Positions 8,633 through 16,923 of a stretch of 64,000 nucleotides of DNA are shown piece after piece. Source of the DNA: Moraxella sp. VT-16-12. GTDB taxonomy: Bacteria > Pseudomonadota > Gammaproteobacteria > Pseudomonadales > Moraxellaceae. The stretch spans positions 124,001 through 188,000 of the forward strand of contig NZ_NKHK02000001.1 in assembly GCF_002224245.2 (NCBI RefSeq). The letters run 5' to 3'. The translations under genes were made by a program, and so were the position numbers. Position 1 is the first letter of the stretch, and each line of letters begins with the position of its first letter. Under the pieces are notes generated by a model that had not been told where the DNA came from, searched no databases, and was given only the letters and a program-made list of their open reading frames with translations.

Positions 8633-9619
8633 ATGTCATCTAGTGTCTCACAGATTCGTGCCGAAACTCGCAGTCGCACCCTAAGATGGTTTGCTCTTGC
8701 GGTAATTTTTGCGTTGGTGTGGGTGATTGTTTGGCTGATGAGTGATACGCCAAAATCCATGCAAACCACCAAATCTGCTGACATCACCAGTCAAGATTTG
8801 CCATTACCAACCAGTATTGATAAATTTGAGCAGTTTGCCAAAGAAGTGCCTGTGGTGGATATTTCTAGTACAGTTGTGCGTGATATGCGTAACTATCCTG
8901 CTGAATTTAAAGATAAAAAATTTTTTGACAAACATCAAAATCGCTGGACGGTACAAGTGATGAATGTGGCTCAAAACGACATCATCACAGGTTATCTAAA
9001 AGGGCGACAAGACCGTGATAAGTTTGCTTATTTTCGTTATAGCACTGGCAATGAACAGCGTTATATCCTAACTTATGGCATCATGGGCAGTCGCCAAGAA
9101 GCCTTAGGAGCGATTAAAACGGTGGATTTTGGCTTACCCCAAAGTGTAACCCCTGTTACTGAACAGATGAGCCGTTATTTGCAGATGATTGACAATTATG
9201 AACGCACCGAAGAGATTGTAGATTCTGCACCAAATGCCCCACGCAAAATTAAATTGCAAGCAACACGCAATGAAATTCCTGCTGTTGCCCCCAAAGAAAA
9301 AGAAGTTAGAAAAAAAGAAGATGCCCCAAAACAAGCTTCTCAAAAACAAGCCACCAACACACAAAAGCCTGCTGAAAAGCCCCAAACTAAGCCAAAATCG
9401 GACAATGCAGAGCCTGCCAAAGAAGCCCCTAAAAAAGCACCAACCCAAGCACCCAAAGAGCGTGAACGCAAGCAGGAACGCACCGAAGAGCCACCAAAAA
9501 GAGCAGTAAAAGAAAAAGAAGACAGCCCAAAACCTGCTGAACCTGCACCCAAAGCAGAAAAAGAAGTGGCAAAACCGATGACAGAAACACCCAGCGTCCC
9601 CGGTTCGTCCGAAGATTGA
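8633..9619 (+). CDS. SPOR-domain inner-membrane protein (DamX-like position), Lys/Pro-rich C-terminal tail
   Basis: Lies directly after aroB, where DamX or another SPOR protein sits in many gammaproteobacteria. One membrane segment at about residues 19-37 anchors it in the inner membrane. Residues about 100-185 look like a SPOR domain (RWTVQVMNV, a central helix, then QRYILTYGIMGSRQEAL), which in the family binds denuded glycan strands at the division site. Unusually, the low-complexity region (about 215-328; Lys, Pro, Ala, Glu, Gln) follows the domain instead of linking it to the membrane. The start is ATG at 8633, with AGGAG at 8621-8625. Role in division is inferred from domain and context only. 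Confidence 0.75.
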   Translation: MSSSVSQIRAETRSRTLRWFALAVIFALVWVIVWLMSDTPKSMQTTKSADITSQDLPLPTSIDKFEQFAKEVPVVDISSTVVRDMRNYPAEFKDKKFFDKHQNRWTVQVMNVAQNDIITGYLKGRQDRDKFAYFRYSTGNEQRYILTYGIMGSRQEALGAIKTVDFGLPQSVTPVTEQMSRYLQMIDNYERTEEIVDSAPNAPRKIKLQATRNEIPAVAPKEKEVRKKEDAPKQASQKQATNTQKPAEKPQTKPKSDNAEPAKEAPKKAPTQAPKERERKQERTEEPPKRAVKEKEDSPKPAEPAPKAEKEVAKPMTETPSVPGSSED

Positions 9620-9634
9620 TGGTAAAGGATAAAT

Positions 9635-10267
9635 ATGACACCAGCCAATTTAGATGCCCAAACGGTACTAGACCAGCTAAAACAAGGCAATGAACGCTAC
9701 ATTGCCAATCTTGCCAGCCGTCAGCCCATCAAAGTGCCACCCCCTGAGCTGGTTAGAGAGCAAAGCCCCAAAGCCATCATTTTGGGTTGTTCCGATGCTC
9801 GTGTGCCAGTGGAGATGATTTTTGATCAACCTTTGGGAGAGTTATTTGTCATACGTGTGGCAGGCAATGTGGTTGCCCCAAGCCAAATCGGCTCCATAGA
9901 GTTTGCGGCTGAAAAATTTGGCACACGACTTGTGGTGGTGCTAGGTCATAGCAACTGTGGTGCGGTGAGTGCTTGTGTGGAGACGCTTGTTAATCCTGAG
10001 CAGTATTATTCACCAAACCTACAATCCATTGTGGATAGAATTCGCCCCAGCGTTTATAATTTGCATGAGATTTTGACGGCCAATGATGGTGATGTGGACA
10101 TGGACGAGTTTATTGACCGTGCCATCAGAGCAAATGTGCGTATGTCAGTCAGTCAGTTAAAACACGGCTCACGCATTTTAGAAGATTTGGTCAGCGATGG
10201 CACACTGATGATAGTTGGGGCAGAATATGATGTTGCCACAGGTAAGGTTAATTTTTTAAAAAGCTAA
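9635..10267 (+). CDS. can: Beta-class carbonic anhydrase
   Basis: Interconverts CO2 and bicarbonate in the cytoplasm, supplying bicarbonate for carboxylases. The zinc ligands and dyad are visible: Cys52 and Asp54 with Arg56 in GCSDARVP, and His105 and Cys108 in GHSNCGAV. At 210 aa it has normal length for a beta-CA. ATG at 9635 is preceded by AAAGGA. It sits between the SPOR protein and glyoxalase I, with short spacings that suggest cotranscription. Confidence 0.93.
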   Translation: MTPANLDAQTVLDQLKQGNERYIANLASRQPIKVPPPELVREQSPKAIILGCSDARVPVEMIFDQPLGELFVIRVAGNVVAPSQIGSIEFAAEKFGTRLVVVLGHSNCGAVSACVETLVNPEQYYSPNLQSIVDRIRPSVYNLHEILTANDGDVDMDEFIDRAIRANVRMSVSQLKHGSRILEDLVSDGTLMIVGAEYDVATGKVNFLKS

Positions 10268-10285
10268 TTTGGAGTTTGAATAGAA

Positions 10286-10819
10286 ATGATGAGTATCTCA
10301 CAGCCTGCCAATGCCTTGGTGGTTGATGGTGTTAAAGACATTGCCCGTGTGTCAGAAGGCTTTACCTTTAACCACACCATGCTACGCATTAAAGACCCTG
10401 TTAAATCGCTTGAATTTTATACAGGCGTGCTTGGCATGACCTTACTTCGCCACAGCCAGTATCCTGACGCAAAATTTGATTTGTATTTTTTGGCGAAACT
10501 TACCAAAGATGAGCGTGAAAATTTGCCAAACGTTGATGATTTGACGGCTTATGTGTCTCGCCAGCGTGGGATTTTGGAGCTGACACATAATTATGGCACA
10601 GAACACGATGTCAATTTTGCTTATCACAACGGCAACAGCGACCCACGTGGCTTTGGGCATATTTGTTTTGCTGTACCCAATCTTGATGAAGCGGTTAAAT
10701 GGTTTGACCAAAATCACGTTGTGTTTCAAAAACGCCCAGAAGATGGCACAATGAAAGACATTGCTTTTATCAAAGACCCTGATGGTTATTGGGTGGAGAT
10801 TATTGAGCTAAAACCTTAG
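10286..10819 (+). CDS. gloA: Lactoylglutathione lyase (glyoxalase I)
   Basis: Isomerises the methylglyoxal-glutathione hemithioacetal to S-lactoylglutathione. The four metal ligands expected for the family are in place: His30 (FNHTMLRIKD), Glu98 (ILELTHNYG), His125 (GFGHICFAV) and Glu171 (YWVEIIEL). At 177 aa with the segment QRGILELTHNYG it resembles the longer glyoxalase I type of Pseudomonas and yeast. Two Met codons open the frame (10286, 10289), with GGAG at 10271-10274. Follows carbonic anhydrase by 18 bases. Confidence 0.94.
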   Translation: MMSISQPANALVVDGVKDIARVSEGFTFNHTMLRIKDPVKSLEFYTGVLGMTLLRHSQYPDAKFDLYFLAKLTKDERENLPNVDDLTAYVSRQRGILELTHNYGTEHDVNFAYHNGNSDPRGFGHICFAVPNLDEAVKWFDQNHVVFQKRPEDGTMKDIAFIKDPDGYWVEIIELKP

Positions 10820-10951
10820 CTGTCATTTGTGGGTATTATTTTAGGTTTATTTTTCAAACCTTATTGCCAAAGTGGATTTTTTGTTGTAAAGTGAAAATTG
10901 TCCCAATTTGGAACATTTGTTCGCTTTTTTCATATTTTATAAGGACTGTTT

Positions 10952-11722
10952 ATGAAAAACCTTTCTCTTTCTATTCTGGCTGTGTCATCAGCAGTTGTGC
11001 TTGGTGCATGTAGTAGTAATTCAGATGGGCACGGACATAAGCCAACAACGCCTATGGTTAATCCAACCAATCCAACCAATCCAACCAATCCAACCAATCC
11101 AACCAATCCAACCAATCCAACCAATCCAACCAATCCAATAATTAATCAAAATATCATGGGTCAAGCCATAATTTTCAAGAATGGGACTAATGAGGCAAGA
11201 TTAACTAATTTAAATGCAAATGACATTAATCATCTGAATATTGATGGTAAAGTTTTTCAGTTGTCAGGTGGTATGTCCAAGGATGGTTTTAGTTATTATT
11301 CTGATGATGATTATTATGGGCAGATTGGTCATCTAAATTATGCTAGATATGGATATTTAGGTAAATCATCTGGCATTGAATACAGTTTTTATCAAGGCGA
11401 GAGAACGCCTGTGGCAAACATGCCCAATCAAGGTGTAGTAAACTACTTGGGTCATTATATTTATGGCGATGCCCTGACAACACGGAAAGGAAGGGTTGAA
11501 TTTAAGGCTAATTTTACTGAGAAAACCATGATTGGCACTAGTGAAACCAATGCTGCCCTTAATTTTATTGCTGACATTAAAGGCAACACCTTTGTGAATG
11601 ATGGCAGTAAAACGGGTATTCAGGTAGATGGGGCATTCTTTGGCAATAACGCCGAAGAGCTCAGCGGCATCTATATGGATAAAAATGAAAAATTTGCAGG
11701 TGCATTTGGGGCGAAAAAATAA
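10952..11722 (+). CDS. TbpB-like surface lipoprotein with Asn-Pro-Thr repeat
   Basis: Lipoprotein signal peptide with lipobox LGAC (Cys20), a hydrophilic linker built of eight Asn-Pro-Thr units (about residues 37-60), then a roughly 190-residue folded part. Its end (GAFFGNNAEELSGIYMD, then FAGAFGAKK) matches the C-terminal beta-barrel domain of transferrin-binding protein B and other Slam-dependent surface lipoproteins. The single barrel makes it far smaller than TbpB, so a different ligand is likely; no ligand can be read from sequence. AAGGA precedes the ATG. It stands alone between gloA and a bidirectional terminator, and no Slam or TonB receptor is adjacent. Surface exposure is inferred. 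Confidence 0.72.
   Translation: MKNLSLSILAVSSAVVLGACSSNSDGHGHKPTTPMVNPTNPTNPTNPTNPTNPTNPTNPTNPIINQNIMGQAIIFKNGTNEARLTNLNANDINHLNIDGKVFQLSGGMSKDGFSYYSDDDYYGQIGHLNYARYGYLGKSSGIEYSFYQGERTPVANMPNQGVVNYLGHYIYGDALTTRKGRVEFKANFTEKTMIGTSETNAALNFIADIKGNTFVNDGSKTGIQVDGAFFGNNAEELSGIYMDKNEKFAGAFGAKK
11060..11140 (+). repeat. 9-bp tandem repeat (AATCCAACC) in the lipoprotein gene
   Basis: Eight perfect copies of AATCCAACC at 11060-11131 plus a degenerate ninth (AATCCAATA). Each copy encodes Asn-Pro-Thr. Because the unit is a multiple of three, slippage would change linker length without shifting the frame. Confidence 0.95.
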
Positions 11723-11742
11723 CCCAAATACACCATCCAAAC

Positions 11743-11772
11743 AAAACCCCATAACTTCGGTTGTGGGGTTTT
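11743..11772. terminator. Bidirectional terminator with UUCG loop
   Basis: AAAACCCCATAAC and GTTGTGGGGTTTT pair around TTCG, with A and T runs on the two sides. It lies between the convergent lipoprotein gene and the amino-acid-binding gene ending at 11804. Confidence 0.85.
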
Positions 11773-11803
11773 AATCGTGCAAAAAGATAAACCAAGCAGG
11801 CGT

Positions 11804-12595
11804 TTAGTTGCCAGATTTTGACAACATCTCTTCACCAAAATGCTTGACAATCAGCTTATCATAAGTGCCATCTGCTTTAACGTCAGCTAAGGCTTGATTA
11901 AATTTGGCAAGTAGCTCGGTATCATCAGGATTGACAGCGATGGCAAATTTATCGTTGATGTCAATCTCATCACCTTTAAGCTCAAAGTCTTTACCTAAAT
12001 CGCTTTTTAGCCATGATAGGGCAGGCAGTTTATCGCTCACCACAACATCACTGCGAGACGCCCCCAAATCCAAAAACGCCCCATCAAGTGTCGGATACAA
12101 CTGTGGCTTGATGGCAGGGTGGGTTTGAGCGAGCCACTGACTGGCGATGGTTGAGCCTTGGGCAGCGATTTTGGCGTTATTGAGCTGTTCGGCGTTGGTG
12201 TGGTCAAAGGCTTTATCTTTATGCCCTAAAAACACCAAGGTGTTGGCAAAATACGGCTCACTAAATGCCACCTGCTTAGAGCGTTCAGGCGTAACTGACA
12301 TGGCGGAGACGATGGCGTCATATTTGCCTGTTTTTAGGGCAGGGATAATGCCGTCCCATTCTTGGGCGGTGATGGTACAAGTGGTGTTCATTTTGGCACA
12401 TAAGGCGTTTGCTAAATCCACATCAAAGCCTGCCAACTTGCCATCATTGGTGGTGTAGTTAAAGGGAGCATAAGCTCCTTCGGTGGCGATTTGTAGGGTT
12501 TGAGTATCTGTGTTGGTGGTTGTGCTTTCTTTGTCGTTACAAGCGGTTAAACCCAACACACCAAACAATGCCAAAGTTAATAGGGGATATTTCAT
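11804..12595 (-). CDS. Polar amino-acid ABC transporter substrate-binding lipoprotein (copy 1)
   Basis: Family 3 periplasmic binding protein (lysine/arginine/ornithine, histidine or cystine type). Signal peptide with lipobox LTAC (Cys19), then the family signature EGAYAPFNYTTNDGKLAGF, VDLANALCAKMNTTC, AQEWDGIIPALKTGKYDAI and MSVTPERSKQVAFSEPYF. I use the ATG at 12595, which has AAGGA upstream; the longest frame would begin at 12652. It is the last of three tandem paralogues transcribed after an ATPase gene. Ligand cannot be assigned by eye. Confidence 0.88.
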   Translation of the reverse strand: MKYPLLTLALFGVLGLTACNDKESTTTNTDTQTLQIATEGAYAPFNYTTNDGKLAGFDVDLANALCAKMNTTCTITAQEWDGIIPALKTGKYDAIVSAMSVTPERSKQVAFSEPYFANTLVFLGHKDKAFDHTNAEQLNNAKIAAQGSTIASQWLAQTHPAIKPQLYPTLDGAFLDLGASRSDVVVSDKLPALSWLKSDLGKDFELKGDEIDINDKFAIAVNPDDTELLAKFNQALADVKADGTYDKLIVKHFGEEMLSKSGN

Positions 12596-12666
12596 TGTGT
12601 CGTCCTTATCATCAATCAATAAATGGCAAATGGGGCAAGTGATTTGCCCCATTTTATGACAAAAGA

Positions 12667-13428
12667 TTATTTGTTACCAAAATATTTGCTAACAATTTCA
12701 TCGTATTTGCCATTGCTTTTTAGGCTTGCCAAGGCGGTGTTAAATTCGCCTTTGAGTGGGTCGCCCTTACGCACAGCGATAGCAACTTGGTCGTTGATGT
12801 CAATCGGTTCGCCTTTGATTTCAAAGTTTGCCCCTGCTTCTGTTTTTAGCCAGTCGGACACAGGCACAAAATCAGACATCATATAATCAATCCGCCCTGC
12901 ACTCAAATCTAGATAAACGTTGTCTTGTTTGTCATAGGGTTTGATGGTGGCTTTTGGCTGATGTTTGGCAAGATACTCGCCTGATAAAGTAGATTGTTGT
13001 ACGCCGACAGTTTTGCCCGCCAAGCCATCAAGGGTTACTGTTTCGCCTTTTTTGCCCACAATGACTAGTTTATTATCAAAATAAGCGTCCGAAAAGTCCA
13101 CCACTTCTAGTCGTTCGGGCGTAACAGACATGCCTGCCATGATGGCATCTGATTTGTTGGCATTTAGACTTGGGATGAGGCTATCCCACTCTTGGGCTTG
13201 AATGTCGCATTTGGCTTTTAATTCTGCACATAAAGCATTGGCAAGGTCAATCTCAAAGCCCACTGCTTGACCTGTGTTATCCAAATAACTAAATGGCTTA
13301 AAACTTGTTTCAGTGGCGATGATGATGGTTTTTTGGTTGTCTTGTGGGGTGGTGGTTTCTGTTTTTTCACCGCCACAGGCACTCATTAGCATGGCACATA
13401 GACCTATGGCACATAGTTTGGCTTTCAT
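12667..13428 (-). CDS. Polar amino-acid ABC transporter substrate-binding lipoprotein (copy 2)
   Basis: Paralogue of its neighbours: lipobox MSAC (Cys18), ATETSFKPFSYLDNTG, VGFEIDLANALCAELKAKC, AQEWDSLIPSLNANKSDAI and MSVTPERLEVVDFSDAYF. At 253 aa it is the most compact of the three. AAGGAGATGTC precedes the ATG. The spacing is 9 bases to the upstream copy and 71 bases to the downstream copy, consistent with one transcript. Several ligand-pocket positions differ from the flanking copies (for example SDAYF against SEPYF), suggesting different specificity. Confidence 0.88.
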   Translation of the reverse strand: MKAKLCAIGLCAMLMSACGGEKTETTTPQDNQKTIIIATETSFKPFSYLDNTGQAVGFEIDLANALCAELKAKCDIQAQEWDSLIPSLNANKSDAIMAGMSVTPERLEVVDFSDAYFDNKLVIVGKKGETVTLDGLAGKTVGVQQSTLSGEYLAKHQPKATIKPYDKQDNVYLDLSAGRIDYMMSDFVPVSDWLKTEAGANFEIKGEPIDINDQVAIAVRKGDPLKGEFNTALASLKSNGKYDEIVSKYFGNK

Positions 13429-13437
13429 GACATCTCC

Positions 13438-14271
13438 TTATGAGTTGGTTTTAGGTTGGCTATCGGTGGGCTGACTGTCAGCAGTTGGGGCATCTTGATT
13501 GCCAAAACTTGCTTTTTCTAGCTCACCAAGTTTGCCATTGGCTTTTAAGGTGGCAAGTGCTTGGTCAAATTCACCTTTTAATGGGTCGCCTTTGCGTACG
13601 GCGATGCCTAGGTTGTCGTTGTTGTCAATCTCATCGCCCACCAAGCCAAAGCCATCATTATTTTGGGCAAGCCAATCGCTAGCGGATACTTTTTCTGCCA
13701 TGACTGCATGATTGCGACCTGCTTTTAGGTCAAGATAAGCGTTGGTGTAGGTGTCATAAAGCTGAACACGGTTGCCATCTTTGCCATCATATTTTTGGCT
13801 GATGTAGTCTGCTCCTGTGGTGGCACGCTGACTGCCAAGCACTAAGTTTTTGATGTTGTTTGGGTCAAATGAGCCGTCATTTTTGGCAAGCCAAACGATG
13901 GTGTTACTAAAATAGGGTTCACTAAAATCCACCTGTTGCAAACGCTCTGGGGTGATGGACATGCCTGCGATGACCGCATCATATTTTTGAGTCAAAAGCC
14001 CCGGTAACAACCCATCCCATTCTTGGGCAACAATGGTGCATTTGGCTTTGATTTCTTCACAAACGGCATTGATGACGTCCACATCAAAACCAACAATTTT
14101 GCCATCTGATGTGGTGTTGTTAAACGGTGGGTAGTTGGCTTCGGTGGCGATGACCAGCGTGCGTTCACCGTCTTTGGTGGGCGTGTCTTTTTGGGCAGTA
14201 TCGTTGCCACAGCCTGCCAAAACTACGGTTGCAATACCCAGACATAGTCCAAGTTTATGAAAAGATGACAT
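13438..14271 (-). CDS. Polar amino-acid ABC transporter substrate-binding lipoprotein (copy 3)
   Basis: Third tandem binding protein: lipobox LAGC (Cys21), ATEANYPPFNNTTSDGKIVGF, DVDVINAVCEEIKAKC, AQEWDGLLPGLLTQKYDAV and MSITPERLQQVDFSEPYF. A hydrophilic tail rich in Thr, Gln, Pro and Ser ends the protein. The ATG at 14271 is preferred because AAGGA sits seven bases upstream; an ATG at 14277 would touch the Shine-Dalgarno. Directly downstream of the ATPase gene by 37 bases. Confidence 0.88.
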   Translation of the reverse strand: MSSFHKLGLCLGIATVVLAGCGNDTAQKDTPTKDGERTLVIATEANYPPFNNTTSDGKIVGFDVDVINAVCEEIKAKCTIVAQEWDGLLPGLLTQKYDAVIAGMSITPERLQQVDFSEPYFSNTIVWLAKNDGSFDPNNIKNLVLGSQRATTGADYISQKYDGKDGNRVQLYDTYTNAYLDLKAGRNHAVMAEKVSASDWLAQNNDGFGLVGDEIDNNDNLGIAVRKGDPLKGEFDQALATLKANGKLGELEKASFGNQDAPTADSQPTDSQPKTNS

Positions 14272-14308
14272 AATCATTCCTTACCTAGTGAAAATAAAAT
14301 TTTAAAAA

Positions 14309-15094
14309 TCAGCGATGAGACGCCATAAATTCACGCACACGCTCAGATTTGGGGTTGTCAAACACTTCGCTTGGCGACCCCATCTCTTCTATGCGTCCTT
14401 GATGTAAAAATACCACCGTGTTTGAGACTTCTTTGGCAAATCTCATGTCGTGCGTAACAATCAGCATGGTACGCCCTTCGTCTGCCAGCTCTTTGATGAC
14501 AGCCAGCACTTCATTGACCAGTTCAGGGTCTAAGGCAGATGTTGGCTCATCAAACAAAATCACCTGTGGATTCATCGCCAAAGCCCGAGCGATGGCAACA
14601 CGCTGACGCTGACCGCCTGATAGGTTGTCAGGATAGGCATCTTTTTTGTCAGACAAGCCAACTTTGGCAAGTAGGCGTTCAGCTTGGGCAATCACTTCGG
14701 CTTTGGGGATTTTGAGAACTTGGGTAGGGGCTTCTATGATGTTTTGTAGTATGGTTTTGTGTGGCCATAGGTTAAAATTTTGGAACACAAAGCCAATTTT
14801 TGAGCGTAATTTTTCTAACTGTTTGGGATTTTTGGCAACCAATTCACCTTTTTTTGGTGTGAGTAAAAGCTCGTCATCTCCCACAAAGATTCTGCCTTGG
14901 CTGGGTTTTTCTAGTAGGTTAATGCACCGTAAAAAGGTGGATTTGCCTGAGCCTGATGACCCTAAAATGCTAATCACATCGCCATCATGAGCGGTCAAAG
15001 ACACGCCTTTTAGAACTTCTAATGAGCCAAAATTTTTATGAATGTCTTGCAAATCAAGCACAATGGGGCGGTCGGTGGTGGTCTGTGTGGTCAT
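14309..15094 (-). CDS. Polar amino-acid ABC transporter ATP-binding protein (HisP/ArtP family)
   Basis: Cytoplasmic ATPase of a polar amino-acid importer. Walker [11 protein letters not shown]-loop in [12 protein letters not shown], signature [15 protein letters not shown], Walker [15 protein letters not shown] and switch His in IVTHDMRFA are all present. At 261 aa with an [13 protein letters not shown] ending it matches HisP more than GltL. It is first in an operon with three binding lipoproteins; the membrane permeases it needs are not in this window. Confidence 0.93.
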   Translation of the reverse strand: MTTQTTTDRPIVLDLQDIHKNFGSLEVLKGVSLTAHDGDVISILGSSGSGKSTFLRCINLLEKPSQGRIFVGDDELLLTPKKGELVAKNPKQLEKLRSKIGFVFQNFNLWPHKTILQNIIEAPTQVLKIPKAEVIAQAERLLAKVGLSDKKDAYPDNLSGGQRQRVAIARALAMNPQVILFDEPTSALDPELVNEVLAVIKELADEGRTMLIVTHDMRFAKEVSNTVVFLHQGRIEEMGSPSEVFDNPKSERVREFMASHR

Positions 15095-15204
15095 AGTTAC
15101 TTAAAAAATGTATAAACCTATATTAAAACCTAAAACACCCCAAAAAGGCAACTAGTTTTTTGATGATTTTAAAAAATTCATCAACGCCATTGGTCGCCAA
15201 AAAT

Positions 15205-15233
15205 ATGAAAAATCACCTAACTTATGGTATAAT
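15205..15233 (+). promoter_or_regulatory. Extended -10 promoter upstream of ccmC
   Basis: TATAAT at 15228-15233 preceded by TG one base upstream (TGGTATAAT), an extended -10. No good -35 at 17 bases. It lies 36 bases before the ccmC ATG. Confidence 0.5.
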
Positions 15234-15269
15234 TAAGAAATTTTTATAAAAATTTTCGTCGGTGTTGCC

Positions 15270-16085
15270 ATGTCAAATACACTTCAATCTCCACCAAGCT
15301 CCGCCCCAAAAAATACTGACATTGGGTTTTTTGGGCGATTGTGGCAGGGGTTTTTGACGAGTGTGGGGACAGAGCGATTTTTTAAGATGTTTTCGCCGTG
15401 GGTCAAGTGGTTATTTGCCATTGCAGGGGTGCTTTTGACTGTGGGGGCAGTATGGGGCTTGGCATTTGCACCACCTGATTATCTACAAAAAGACAGTTAT
15501 CGCATTATTTTTGTTCATGTGCCAACCGCCAGTCTTGCCATGAGTATTTATTTGGCGATGGCGGTTTTGGGCGTGATATTTTTGGTGTGGAAAATCAAAA
15601 CTGCCAATATTGTCGCCCAAGCCATTGCTCCGATTGGTTTTGTGGCGTGCGTGCTGAGTCTTTTGACAGGCTCTATTTGGGCTAAGCCAACCTGGGGAAC
15701 ATACTGGGTGTGGGATGCTCGCCTGACCAGTATGCTGATTTTGGCGTTTTTGTACGCTGGGGTTATGGCGTTGTTTAGTGCTTTTGAGCACAGCCAAAAC
15801 CGTGGCAAAGCAGCGGCGATATTGTCTATTGTTGGGGCGGTAAATTTACCAATCATTAAATACTCAGTGGAGTGGTGGAATACACTACATCAAGGGGCGA
15901 CATTTACCGTAACCAACGCCCCAAAAATGCCTGCGGTGATGTGGGTGCCATTGCTTATCATGATTTTGGGTATGTATTTTTTTGTGGCAGCTCTTGCCAT
16001 TTATCGTACCAACTCTTTGATTTTATTGCGTGAACATAATAAATCTTGGGTGGCCAAATGGCTGTCCGACAACCAAGCCAGCTAA
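15270..16085 (+). CDS. ccmC: Cytochrome c maturation heme-handling protein CcmC
   Basis: Inner-membrane protein that presents heme on the periplasmic side to CcmE. Six hydrophobic segments are visible. The tryptophan-rich WWD motif is WAKPTWGTYWVWDARLTS, and conserved His residues flank it (FVHVPTASLAMS and NTLHQGATF). Length 271 aa fits the family, with an about 50-residue hydrophilic N-terminus. It is the first of ccmC-ccmD-ccmE. ccmAB and ccmFGH are not in the window. Confidence 0.95.
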   Translation: MSNTLQSPPSSAPKNTDIGFFGRLWQGFLTSVGTERFFKMFSPWVKWLFAIAGVLLTVGAVWGLAFAPPDYLQKDSYRIIFVHVPTASLAMSIYLAMAVLGVIFLVWKIKTANIVAQAIAPIGFVACVLSLLTGSIWAKPTWGTYWVWDARLTSMLILAFLYAGVMALFSAFEHSQNRGKAAAILSIVGAVNLPIIKYSVEWWNTLHQGATFTVTNAPKMPAVMWVPLLIMILGMYFFVAALAIYRTNSLILLREHNKSWVAKWLSDNQAS

Positions 16086-16098
16086 AAGGTAGCAAGCG

Positions 16099-16317
16099 AT
16101 GAGTCCTTATTATTCTACATTGTCTGAATTTGTCCACATGAATGGCTATGGAAGCTATGTCTGGGTGTGTTATGGGTTGGTGTTTGGCTGTCTTTTTTTG
16201 CTCATCATTCATGCAAAAAATGAACGTAAATCCGCCATTGCCAAACTGACGCGCCAAAAACAAAGCGCCAAACTGACCAACAAACAACGCAAACAAATCC
16301 TAAATTCGCCATCGTGA
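16099..16317 (+). CDS. ccmD: Heme exporter accessory protein CcmD
   Basis: Small single-pass membrane protein that helps release holo-CcmE from CcmABC. At 72 aa it begins with a short periplasmic stretch ([12 protein letters not shown]), then one hydrophobic segment (about 17-36) and a basic cytoplasmic tail ([15 protein letters not shown]), which is the CcmD pattern. Placement between ccmC and ccmE supports the call. Confidence 0.9.
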   Translation: MSPYYSTLSEFVHMNGYGSYVWVCYGLVFGCLFLLIIHAKNERKSAIAKLTRQKQSAKLTNKQRKQILNSPS

Positions 16318-16321
16318 TATT

Positions 16322-16858
16322 ATGAATAACGCACGCCAAAAAAAACTCATGTGGGTCATTTTTATGCTGATTGGCACTGCCATTGCTGTAGGGCTGATAC
16401 TTTATGCCATGAGACAACAGACGGATTATTATTTTGACCCAACTGCCATCAGTCAAGGCAACGCCCCACAAGACAAACGTATCCGAGCAGGGGGCATGGT
16501 GGTGGGTGGTTCTGTCAAAAGAGACCCAAATGACCCTTTAAATGTTCAATTCACCATCACTGACTACAAAGCGAGCGTGCCTGTGGTGTATCGGGGAGTG
16601 CTACCTGATTTGTTTGCCGAAAATTCAGGCATTGTGGCAACGGGTAAACTTCAAAACGGCACATTTGTCGCAAGTGAAGTGCTGGCTAAGCATGATGAAA
16701 ACTATATGCCCCCAGAAGTTGCCAAATCCTTAAAAAATGAACACGCCGAGCGGGGTACGGACGTTAATAATGGTCAATTTGTCCCTGCCACAACGATGGC
16801 GGAGATAGATGAGCGTAATGCCCAGAACGGTTCACCCCAAGATGGTTTAACCAAATGA
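16322..16858 (+). CDS. ccmE: Periplasmic heme chaperone CcmE
   Basis: Receives heme from CcmC and passes it to the CcmFH lyase. N-terminal membrane anchor at about residues 9-29, then an OB-fold. The covalent heme-binding His is His124 in [11 protein letters not shown], with the supporting Tyr128. A flexible hydrophilic tail follows. Length 178 aa fits. Starts 4 bases after the ccmD stop. Confidence 0.95.
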   Translation: MNNARQKKLMWVIFMLIGTAIAVGLILYAMRQQTDYYFDPTAISQGNAPQDKRIRAGGMVVGGSVKRDPNDPLNVQFTITDYKASVPVVYRGVLPDLFAENSGIVATGKLQNGTFVASEVLAKHDENYMPPEVAKSLKNEHAERGTDVNNGQFVPATTMAEIDERNAQNGSPQDGLTK

Positions 16859-16863
16859 TTACT

Positions 16864-16887
16864 AAGCGTGGTTTTCCACGCTTTTTT
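16864..16887 (+). terminator. Terminator after ccmE
   Basis: AAGCGTGG and CCACGCTT pair around TTTT and run into a six-T tract. It separates ccmCDE from the transporter gene. Confidence 0.82.
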
Positions 16888-16923
16888 ATGCCAAGGTAGG
16901 TAAAAAAAACATAAGGACATATC

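Noticed and set aside
10930-11133. Reading frame on the minus strand with a Gly-Leu-Val repeat opposite the lipoprotein repeat
   Set aside because: It is only the antisense of the 9-bp repeat and has no independent coding features.
11060-11140. 9-bp repeat as an on/off phase-variation switch
   Set aside because: The unit is a multiple of three, so it can only change length, not frame; no repeat tract is near the promoter.
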